From Acidobacteriota bacterium (GTDB lineage: Bacteria > Acidobacteriota > Blastocatellia > Pyrinomonadales > Pyrinomonadaceae), in contig JAEZIT010000015.1 of NCBI GenBank assembly GCA_023436495.1, positions 1 through 50,606 of the forward strand: a stretch of 50,606 bases of DNA. The letters are read 5' to 3'. The position numbers were made by a program, and so were the translations under genes. Of the stretch, positions 1 to 6,771 are shown piece by piece (positions within the stretch are counted from its first letter, which is position 1; every line of letters starts with the position of its first letter). The notes under the pieces are model-generated. The model worked only from the letters and a program-made list of their open reading frames with translations. It was not told the origin of the DNA and did not search any database.

Positions 1-129
1 GGTGTGGATGAAAATCAACTCCGATGTACAATGTCATTACGGTTTCTCCTGTCAAAGAGCGAATCTTTTTCTTTGTCCGACATCGATTCTATCAGCGTCA
101 GGAGAAACCGTCTTTATAACATCACACCC
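1..129. repeat. Large imperfect inverted repeat
   Basis: A perfect 13-base inverted repeat joins ACGGTTTCTCCTG (39-51) to CAGGAGAAACCGT (99-111). An outer arm, GTGTGGATG near 2-10 against CATCACACC near 120-128, pairs with one bulged base. The whole stretch could fold as one long hairpin, either a remnant of a miniature inverted-repeat element or a structured RNA. No gene is recognisable inside. Because it abuts the window edge, the element may be incomplete on the left. Confidence 0.55.
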
Positions 130-161
130 AGTAAGGGCGAATCACCCACCCCAGGTCAGAA

Positions 162-424
162 CCACCTCGCGTTAGCGGGTGGCTTCTTCAATCGCCGAAG
201 CCCGCACGAAGTAAGGGCGAAACACTCACCACTATCGAATTCAACTTCCCACGGACTTTCCTCCCATAAATTGCCACGGGCTTCAGCCCGTGGTCACAGC
301 CAACAAACGCCCCGGCTTTAGCCGAACCACTCCGAAAAACCAATCATCCTTCCGGCCTCAGCCAAAAAACTTTGGGCTAAAGCCCGATCAAAACTAACAC
401 CTGATCCCCGAGCTAAAGCTCGGG
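162..424. repeat. Cluster of six short palindromes, mostly GGC-(4 nt)-GCC cores
   Basis: Six hairpins lie within about 260 bases: 162-182 (CCACC-T-CGC, loop GTTA, GCGGGTGG), 274-293 (CCACGGGC, loop TTCA, GCCCGTGG), 313-324 (CGGC-TTTA-GCCG), 354-363 (GGC-CTCA-GCC), 374-385 (GGGC-TAAA-GCCC) and 405-424 (CCCCGAGC, loop TAAA, GCTCGGGG). The loops TTTA and TAAA are reverse complements, so copies occur in both orientations. A short direct repeat, AGTAAGGGCGAA, also occurs at 130-141 and 211-222. No coding function is evident. These look like dispersed intergenic palindromes of a REP-like kind. Confidence 0.7.
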
Positions 425-776
425 GCAACTCATAAAACTTGGAGACAAAAAGAACCCTTTTTCCTCACACTCCCCCACTCCCCTACTCCGCGTCTATGCG
501 GTGAACATCCCGCGACCACCATCAAACCACACCCACCCAAATCCCCAAATAGCGCTTTTTACGAAACAGGGCAACTTTAATGATATTTATGATTTTTATG
601 GCCAAATGTCACTAATCGCCCTACATCGCGCCGCTAACACGCACACTCCGCGCCGTCAACGATTTGAAATTACAGAACTCTTACAATTGCGCCCGCCCAA
701 ACCTGCTATCTTAGTTTCTGGCGCGGTATCTCTTCTCTTCGCGTGGCCGGAAATCTAATTATTTACAGGGGAATTC
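425..776. other. Gene-free leader region before the desaturase
   Basis: No convincing gene was seen. An open frame at 501-758 encodes a proline- and histidine-rich peptide without domain features and is probably chance. The stretch just before 777 should hold the promoter of the desaturase, but no clear -35/-10 pair could be picked. A purine-rich AGGGGA at about 767-772 lies a few bases before the GTG start and is the likely ribosome binding site. Confidence 0.4.
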
Positions 777-1646
777 GTGGAAAACGTAGTAGAATTTAAG
801 CAATCTTTATCTAAGCGGATCAATTGGAGCACCGTCTTTTTCGTGGGCATATTCCACATATTTGCAGTGGCGGCGCTGTTTACCTTCAGCTGGCAGAATC
901 TTGTCGCCGGCCTTATCACCTGGTGGATCGCCGGCAGCTGGGGCGTCGGGCTCGGCTATCACCGCCTGCTGACCCACCGCGGCTTCAAGACGCCGAAGTG
1001 GCTCGAATATTTCTTATCGCTCTGCGGCACGCTGGCCCTACAGTCCGGCCCGCTCGCATGGGTCACGACCCATCGCATTCACCATGCCTTTACTGAACAG
1101 GACCGCGATCCGCACAGCCCGCGCCACGGCACCTATTGGGCCCATATCGGCTGGATCTTCCGCGGCACGGCACAGAACCAATCCGAAGCCTCCGTCCGCC
1201 GCTATTCGCCGGACCTGGCAAAGGACCGCGTTCACACGTTCCTGAATAACTATTATTACCTGACGACCATCGCCGCCGCGATAGTCTTGTTTGCCATCGG
1301 CGGATTTACCATGGTCCTGTGGGGAGTATTTCTCCGGACCGTCCTCGGCTGGCACTTCACGTGGCTGGTCAATTCGGCAACGCACCTCTGGGGTTCGCGC
1401 CGGTTCGACATCCGTGACGATTCGCGCAACAACGGCCTGATAGCCGCTGTCACCTTTGGCGAAGGCTGGCACAACAATCACCACGCCTACCCGCGTTCGG
1501 CCCGCCACGGCCTGACCGCACGCGAATTCGACGTCAACTGGATCCAGATACGCCTGCTCGAAAAACTCGGGCTCGTGACCGACGTCTATGCCTACGACCT
1601 GGCAAGCGCGAAAGAAGAGACGAGCTCGGTAAGAAAAGCCGCCTGA
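777..1646 (+). CDS. Acyl-CoA / acyl-lipid fatty acid desaturase (delta-9 type)
   Basis: This is a membrane-bound di-iron desaturase of 289 residues that would introduce a cis double bond into fatty acyl chains and adjust membrane fluidity. The three histidine boxes of the family are visible: HRLLTH at 62-67, HRIHH at 99-103 and HNNHH at 232-236. Hydrophobic segments at about 18-60 and 160-200 fit the usual four-helix topology. The start is GTG at 777, preceded by a good AGGGGA ribosome binding site. The length matches bacterial stearoyl-CoA desaturase homologues. The gene stands alone and ends before a strong terminator hairpin. Substrate form and regiochemistry cannot be read from the sequence. 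Confidence 0.93.
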   Translation: MENVVEFKQSLSKRINWSTVFFVGIFHIFAVAALFTFSWQNLVAGLITWWIAGSWGVGLGYHRLLTHRGFKTPKWLEYFLSLCGTLALQSGPLAWVTTHRIHHAFTEQDRDPHSPRHGTYWAHIGWIFRGTAQNQSEASVRRYSPDLAKDRVHTFLNNYYYLTTIAAAIVLFAIGGFTMVLWGVFLRTVLGWHFTWLVNSATHLWGSRRFDIRDDSRNNGLIAAVTFGEGWHNNHHAYPRSARHGLTAREFDVNWIQIRLLEKLGLVTDVYAYDLASAKEETSSVRKAA

Positions 1647-1666
1647 TCGTCACTTATCACCCAATC

Positions 1667-1709
1667 AAGACGCGGAGATTCGGAATGTCTGACCGATTCT
1701 CCGCGTCTT
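1667..1709 (+). terminator. Terminator-like hairpin after the desaturase
   Basis: AAGACGCGGAGA (1667-1678) pairs perfectly over 12 bases with TCTCCGCGTCTT (1698-1709). A further 4-bp inner stem (TCGG/CCGA) follows after one mismatch. A modest T-rich run (CGCTTTT) follows. It lies 21 bases after the desaturase stop codon and before the sensor kinase gene. Confidence 0.8.
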
Positions 1710-1747
1710 CGCTTTTATCGGCCGCCGAATTTACTTAAAATCGACAC

Positions 1748-2632
1748 ATGCGCCGCCGCAAGACAGCAATATTCTTCCTCGTGCTCGGCATCTGCCTTAT
1801 TCTCCTGGCGGTCGCGCTCAACGTCGGCTGGATCCTGCTTAATTTGACCGAGGTAGTTCTGCTCGTCCTCGGGATCATCTTCTTTCTGTTGATCATTACG
1901 GGGCTGATCCTGAACACGGTCTTTCTATTTCGCGAGATCCGCCGCAACGAGCAGCACGACGCGTTCCTAAACTCCGTCACCCACGAACTCAAAACACCGA
2001 TCGCCTCGATCAAGCTCTATCTCGAAACACTAAAATCGCGCGACGTCAGCGAAGAAAAGCGCCGCGAATTTTACGACGTCATGCTCGATGACAGCGACCG
2101 CCTGTTATCTACCGTCGAACAAGTGCTTCTCGCCAGCAGCACGCGCGAACCCGGACGTCAGCTCAGTATTGCCGAGCTCGACCTGCGGTCGCTTGCCGAA
2201 GAAACGATCGACATCGTTCGCCGCCGCCATCACCTCGGCGACGGAACTATCAAGTTGACGACGCCTGCGGAACCCGTCACCGTCATCGGCGACCAGGGCG
2301 AACTGCAGACGGTATTCACAAACCTCCTCGACAACGCTGTCAAATATTCCGTCAATGAGCCGAAGATCTCCGTCCGAATAAAAAATTCTCCGCTGGGGCG
2401 TGCGGAGATATATATCAAGGACGGCGGGATCGGCATTCCGCCTCATGACCTGAAACGCATTTTCAAGCGTTTCTATCGTGTCTCGGGCGACGCGGCGGCG
2501 GATGCCAAGGGCACGGGCCTCGGCCTGTTCATCGTCAAATCCATTGTCGATAAGCATGGCGGCAGTATTCGGGCCGAAAGTCGCGGGCCGGGCCTCGGCA
2601 GTACGTTCTTTATTCAGCTCCCCAAGGCGTAA
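1748..2632 (+). CDS. Membrane sensor histidine kinase
   Basis: This 294-residue kinase would autophosphorylate on a conserved histidine and pass the phosphate to the response regulator encoded directly downstream. Two closely spaced transmembrane helices occupy about 7-32 and 36-62, with almost no extracytoplasmic loop between them, so it probably senses something within or at the membrane. The HisKA H-box HELKTP carries His79. N-box (LLDNAVKYS), G1 (DGGIGIPP) and G2 (GTGLGLFIVKS) motifs mark an intact HATPase domain. The stop codon is followed two bases later by the regulator start, so the two are translationally coupled. The signal is unknown. Confidence 0.92.
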   Translation: MRRRKTAIFFLVLGICLILLAVALNVGWILLNLTEVVLLVLGIIFFLLIITGLILNTVFLFREIRRNEQHDAFLNSVTHELKTPIASIKLYLETLKSRDVSEEKRREFYDVMLDDSDRLLSTVEQVLLASSTREPGRQLSIAELDLRSLAEETIDIVRRRHHLGDGTIKLTTPAEPVTVIGDQGELQTVFTNLLDNAVKYSVNEPKISVRIKNSPLGRAEIYIKDGGIGIPPHDLKRIFKRFYRVSGDAAADAKGTGLGLFIVKSIVDKHGGSIRAESRGPGLGSTFFIQLPKA

Positions 2633-2634
2633 CT

Positions 2635-3348
2635 ATGAAGATCCTGATCGTTGAGGACGAAATGCACATCGCCAACGGTCTTCGGTTCAATATTGAAGCC
2701 GAGGGCCACGAAGCTCAAATAGCTCCGGACGGCGCCGCAGCGCTGCGGTTGCTGGCCGAAACACAGTATGACGCGGTCGTGCTTGACGTTATGCTGCCCC
2801 TGATTGACGGCTTCGAGGTTGCGCGGCAAATGCGTGCAGGTGAGGATTACACGCCTATTCTTATGCTGACGGCCCGCGGCCGTCCTGAAGATGTCCTGAA
2901 GGGTTTCGAATCAGGGACCGATGACTATCTGGCGAAACCGTTCGATCTGGAGATCTTTCTGGCACGTCTGAAGGGCCTGCTTCGCCGCCGCGAATGGTTT
3001 CGCCGTGAATCAAAAGAGTCGCCCACCGCTGACACGGTTTCCGTCAATGGAAAGACGATCGATTTCGGCAATCTGCAGCTCGTTGACGGCGGCGATCTCG
3101 TCCATCTCACTTTGATGGAGGCAAAACTCCTTCAATACCTGATCGAGAACGAGGGCCAGGCCGTGTCCCGAAAAACTATCCTGGAGGAAGTTTGGGGCCT
3201 ACAGGAAGACACCGACACACGTGCGATCGACAACTTTATCGTCCGTCTTCGAAAGCACCTCGAGGACGAACCCAACAACCCCAAGATCGTCCAGACCGTG
3301 CGCGGTATCGGTTACCGGTTCGTTCGGCCCGACAACGGATCGCCATGA
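2635..3348 (+). CDS. OmpR-family response regulator
   Basis: This 237-residue transcription factor has an N-terminal receiver domain (about 1-120) with acidic pocket E7/D8, phospho-acceptor Asp51 and the conserved lysine in YLAKPF. A C-terminal winged-helix DNA-binding domain (about 135-232) contains the typical ending in TVRGIGYRF. It begins two bases after the sensor kinase stop and is its obvious partner. Its 3' end overlaps by 37 bases the 3' end of the convergent gene at 3312-4814, so the two transcripts may interfere. Target genes cannot be deduced from the window. Confidence 0.93.
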   Translation: MKILIVEDEMHIANGLRFNIEAEGHEAQIAPDGAAALRLLAETQYDAVVLDVMLPLIDGFEVARQMRAGEDYTPILMLTARGRPEDVLKGFESGTDDYLAKPFDLEIFLARLKGLLRRREWFRRESKESPTADTVSVNGKTIDFGNLQLVDGGDLVHLTLMEAKLLQYLIENEGQAVSRKTILEEVWGLQEDTDTRAIDNFIVRLRKHLEDEPNNPKIVQTVRGIGYRFVRPDNGSP

Positions 3349-4814
3349 TCCGTGCGGGCAATGACCTTCACGGCGGCCCGCCAGTTCTCATGAAGCTCGA
3401 ATCGCCAGAGCTCTATTTCGCTCGCCAGCATTGATGAAAACAATTCGTGGTCACGATGGAAGCTCAGTGCAGGCGCCGCCAGATAGATGAGTGCCGGTTT
3501 GTCGAGTATCTTGCGGTCACCGAACGCCTTGGCGGCATCCAATTGCCCGCTGCGCCGCTGCAGTTCTATCTTCCGCCAGTAATCCGCCGCCTGAAAGATC
3601 GCCGCACGGTCGGGCGTGGTTTTTAGTTCGATCACGACCAGCCGCCCGTCGCGTCTCAACGCCAATAGGTCGATCTTGTCGTTCATCGTCCGAAACTGGC
3701 TGTAGATCGGCGACAGGATGAGATTTGCATCCAGCAGCCTGATGTTACGCCGCAATATCGCCTCGAGCCACGCTTCGGGCGCCAGTCTGTAATATTCGTG
3801 CCGCTTATTTGCCGATTCGGCATCACGGTTTTCATCAAGCTCTTCGACCAACCGTACGAGGTCGTCCGTCGTAGCATAGTTCAGCACACGCTTTTCACGT
3901 CCGACGCCGAACCACGCCTTGTCTCTTCCTAACATCGTTCGAACGCGCGCGAACGGCAGCCCCAGGAACCGCAGCGTCTCGCCCTGTTTCGAATAGAGCA
4001 CGTCGATCTTTTCGGGCTTGAGCGCGATTATCCGCTGTGCGGCCTTGCTTGGGAACGGATTGTCAGGGAAAACGAGCTTTCGCGGCCGCTCTCTCCATAA
4101 TTCCGACAGCCGCCTCGCGGGAAGCATCTTTACTTCGACATCGTCCGGGATGCCGGCTATCTCGATGATCTCGATACGCTTTCGTTCCCGGTCCGACAGC
4201 ATTGCCAGCAGTTTCTGCAAGCTACGCGCTCGTTTCTTGTCCGCGGCGATCGAAATGATGTCAATTGGATCTTTCTTTCTGGCTTCCAATCGCTGCAGCC
4301 ATACCAGCGCCGAGCACACCAACGATTCATGGGGCGCCGTGCCGGTGACATCTGCCATTGCCGCATGCAAAGTGCTAACGCCGGTCTTATAAAAAATGTG
4401 TGCGATGCGCGAATTTTCCTTCGACAACGCAATTCGAATGATCTTTGCTGCTCGCGCGTCCGCGATCGCCCTACCTATTTCGTTCGCCTTTTTCAGCCGC
4501 GCGATCTCGGTCTCTTCCGCAAGTTCCGCTGCCGGCGTGCGCGGCACCAGCCGCATCGTCTCGCGATTCTTTCCGAACCGCCCGGCGACGTCCACCACGA
4601 TTTCGCCTTCGTCCATCTTGAACGCATTCAGCCGCCAGGAATGATATCCGGCGTCGTCCGGAAAGCAGAACTGGATCCGATCCGACAACTGCGTCAACTC
4701 GATCTCCTCCGACCGCAGCGGAAACGAACGCCCATTCGCATGGACGAGCAGCCACTCTGTGTGCTCGTCGATCTTGTTTCTGAGTTCGTCGTGGGAATCG
4801 GCGGGTTCTACCAT
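3312..4814 (-). CDS. Uncharacterised protein with C-terminal PD-(D/E)XK / NucS-like nuclease domain
   Basis: A 500-residue protein. Residues 1-370 match nothing I can name. They include a charged helical stretch at about 90-130 and alternating segments that look like a separate fold. The last 125 residues look like a restriction-endonuclease fold: KIDLLAL with Asp382, then strand RLVVIELK with Glu396 and Lys398, the D...ExK arrangement seen in NucS and related DNA-end nucleases. The start ATG overlaps the stop of the upstream SGNH gene by 7 bases, so the two genes form an operon. The 3' end runs 37 bases into the convergent response regulator. A role in DNA cleavage or repair is inferred from the motif alone. 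Confidence 0.72.
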   Translation of the reverse strand: MVEPADSHDELRNKIDEHTEWLLVHANGRSFPLRSEEIELTQLSDRIQFCFPDDAGYHSWRLNAFKMDEGEIVVDVAGRFGKNRETMRLVPRTPAAELAEETEIARLKKANEIGRAIADARAAKIIRIALSKENSRIAHIFYKTGVSTLHAAMADVTGTAPHESLVCSALVWLQRLEARKKDPIDIISIAADKKRARSLQKLLAMLSDRERKRIEIIEIAGIPDDVEVKMLPARRLSELWRERPRKLVFPDNPFPSKAAQRIIALKPEKIDVLYSKQGETLRFLGLPFARVRTMLGRDKAWFGVGREKRVLNYATTDDLVRLVEELDENRDAESANKRHEYYRLAPEAWLEAILRRNIRLLDANLILSPIYSQFRTMNDKIDLLALRRDGRLVVIELKTTPDRAAIFQAADYWRKIELQRRSGQLDAAKAFGDRKILDKPALIYLAAPALSFHRDHELFSSMLASEIELWRFELHENWRAAVKVIARTDHGDPLSGRTNR

Positions 4815-5554
4815 TTATAATTTTCGGTAAAGAATTCAATCATGCGCTCGGACCAGTCTGCATATCCTTTTTCCGAAGGGTGAATGCCGTCCGAGAAAAA
4901 GCCTTCGGTTATGGAATTTGGCTGATGGTAATAGAATATCCTTTCCATCTGTGCCGTGAGGTCCTTGATGTTCCGGTCGTGCAGCTTCGACAGTTCCCAT
5001 AGGATCGCCTTTATCGGCTGAGGCAACGCCGGCGACAATTTTATCATTGGGCAGTTCGACAAAAATATCGCCGCATTCGGATTGTCCATGCGAAGAATTC
5101 CCAAAAGCTCTGTCATATCGCGCCGCCATTTTATTGGGCTGCTCAATTTCAGAACGTCATTGCCGCCGAGGCCCACAAGCACATAATCGTAATTCTTCCC
5201 AGGGATCTGCGGCACGAGTTCGCGAATAGTTGCGCGCGCCGTCACGCCATTCCGGCCGATCACGTCCCATTGAACGCCGCGTCCGATCCGCCGTGCCAGC
5301 CGCGCCGCAAACTGGCCGGCCAGCGCAAATTCATGGGTTCTTGCCCCCAAGCCCGCCACCGTCGATTCTCCAATAACCAACAACCTCGCCGGTTCGCCGC
5401 CATCGCCGGCAATACCACGGTTCGCGCCTGCCGCTCCGGGCAGTACGCCCACCTTTCGCCGAGTATATTGTCCCTGTAGATAAAGAAAAGGAGCGAACGG
5501 CAGTATCACCGCCGCCCCGGCAAAATACGCCGCCTGCCAAACGTAGAGCTTCAT
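4808..5554 (-). CDS. SGNH/GDSL-family hydrolase, membrane anchored
   Basis: A 248-residue predicted esterase or lipase-like hydrolase. An N-terminal hydrophobic segment (about 5-27) may be an uncleaved anchor or signal. Block I carries the nucleophile in IGES (Ser64). The oxyanion block is seen as GLGGND. The C-terminal Asp-His pair lies in DGIHPSEKGY. These are the four signature blocks of SGNH hydrolases. The substrate cannot be predicted; such proteins act on acyl or acetyl esters of lipids or glycans. It is the first gene of a two-gene operon with the nuclease-domain protein, overlapping it in ATGGTAG. Confidence 0.85.
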   Translation of the reverse strand: MKLYVWQAAYFAGAAVILPFAPFLYLQGQYTRRKVGVLPGAAGANRGIAGDGGEPARLLVIGESTVAGLGARTHEFALAGQFAARLARRIGRGVQWDVIGRNGVTARATIRELVPQIPGKNYDYVLVGLGGNDVLKLSSPIKWRRDMTELLGILRMDNPNAAIFLSNCPMIKLSPALPQPIKAILWELSKLHDRNIKDLTAQMERIFYYHQPNSITEGFFSDGIHPSEKGYADWSERMIEFFTENYKW

Positions 5555-5689
5555 ACAATGAGGTCGATCCCAGGCTAATGCCTTTCACTTATTTTTGCCC
5601 AATCGGCCGCGCAACGCAAGATTTCTCACGCCGTCCAAGGGCCGTTTCCACCGAATGCCATCCGCTGTGCTAAAATTTAGCTTTTACCG

Positions 5690-6352
5690 ATGCACGTACC
5701 GCAAACGATCAGATTTTTTGTCGCGACCGCGGTATTTTTTATTTTACCGGCAGGGTGCGGCCAAATGAAGCCTGCGGCAGATGTCGATCGGCCCGTCGCG
5801 TTTTCGCAGCCAGACGAATTGCCGTTCAAGTTTGAAGAGCCAAATACGTACACGCTGGAAATGGCCGTGACCGCTGACGGGATCGAACGTGTCACGCGCA
5901 TTTCGCGCGACGGCGCCCGCTGGCGCTACGATCACGGATTCGGCAGCGGCCATCAGTTCGGCTCCATCCGCGGTGAACGCAATTTTCTGATCGACGACCG
6001 GCGTAAGTTATACGCGGAGATCGCGCCGCGGCCAGACGCCGCTGCCGAACCGCTCGGCACATGGTACCTATCCCGCCCCGACGTGGTTTTTGAGAATCTG
6101 GGTAGTGAAAACGGACGTATGCGTTACCGTGTCAAGATCGACGGCGAGACCACGTCCGAGATCATTGTTTATGTCGACGATACGCTGAAAATACCCGTCC
6201 GACAGGAATTTTTTAGCCTCGCCGGCGGCAGGCGCGAATTGCAGTACTCTGTCGAAGTGCGGAAATTCAGCCCCGAACCTGATAGGACCCTTTTCGACAT
6301 TCCGGCAGGTTATAAGAAGGTAAGGCCCGAAGAGATCGAGACCGAACAATGA
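5690..6352 (+). CDS. Putative outer-membrane lipoprotein, beta-rich, unknown function
   Basis: A 220-residue exported protein. The N-terminus (about 6-22) is a hydrophobic signal followed by Cys23 in LPAGC, an imperfect lipobox with proline at -3. The body is rich in beta strands with repeated pairs such as RISRDGARWRYD and RVKIDGETTSEIIVYVDD, reminiscent of the LolA/LolB fold, but I do not assign it. It is the first gene of an operon: its stop overlaps the start of the thioesterase as ATGA. Co-transcription with a thioesterase and an ABC exporter hints at a cell-envelope lipid role, which is inference. Confidence 0.75.
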   Translation: MHVPQTIRFFVATAVFFILPAGCGQMKPAADVDRPVAFSQPDELPFKFEEPNTYTLEMAVTADGIERVTRISRDGARWRYDHGFGSGHQFGSIRGERNFLIDDRRKLYAEIAPRPDAAAEPLGTWYLSRPDVVFENLGSENGRMRYRVKIDGETTSEIIVYVDDTLKIPVRQEFFSLAGGRRELQYSVEVRKFSPEPDRTLFDIPAGYKKVRPEEIETEQ

Positions 6353-6771
6353 CGAAGCGAACCGAGATCACGCCCGAACAGATGAAACGCGCGGCGCAGG
6401 CGTTACGCGAAAATCCCGTCGCGCAAATGGTCGGAATGCACCTTACCGATATGCAGCCGATGGAAGCGACCATCACCGTCGAGATGCGTGACGAGCTTCG
6501 CCAGCCGCACGGTGTGCTGCACGGCGGTATTACCGCCACCCTGATCGACACGGCGATGGCGTTCGCGGTGATCACCTGTCTGGGCGAAAACGAACGGGCA
6601 TCGACCGTCAGCCTGACCGTAAACTATCTTCGCCCGCATACACAGGGCGGGTTTCGCTGCACGGCGCGCGTCGTTCGTGCGGGGAAACGTATTTTTACGT
6701 TGTCGGCGGACGTTTTCAATGAAGAGGGCAAACTGATCGCCAACGCGGTTTCGACATATACTAAGATGTGA
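6349..6771 (+). CDS. PaaI-type hotdog-fold thioesterase
   Basis: A 140-residue single hotdog-domain protein that would hydrolyse acyl-CoA thioesters in the cytoplasm. The PaaI signature region is clear: QPHGVLHGGITATLIDTAMAFA, with the HGG loop followed by the central helix carrying the conserved acidic residue. The C-terminal strand pattern (TVSLTVNYLRP, RVVRAGKRIFTLSADVFNEEGKLIA) is typical. Length is normal for the family. The gene overlaps the lipoprotein before it (ATGA) and the ABC transporter after it (GTGA), which indicates a translationally coupled operon. The natural acyl substrate is not evident. Confidence 0.9.
   Translation: MTKRTEITPEQMKRAAQALRENPVAQMVGMHLTDMQPMEATITVEMRDELRQPHGVLHGGITATLIDTAMAFAVITCLGENERASTVSLTVNYLRPHTQGGFRCTARVVRAGKRIFTLSADVFNEEGKLIANAVSTYTKM

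Noticed and set aside
4..321. 105-codon open frame on the plus strand at the left edge
   Set aside because: It runs through the inverted repeat and the palindrome cluster, has no domain features and codes for a low-complexity Ser/Pro/Arg-rich peptide.
501..758. 85-codon open frame before the desaturase
   Set aside because: Proline/histidine-rich composition, no good ribosome binding site and no recognisable feature; it occupies the likely promoter region.
3312..3348. Frameshift or misassembly at the overlap of the response regulator and nuclease genes
   Set aside because: Both proteins keep plausible C-termini; a 37-base convergent overlap is uncommon but natural.
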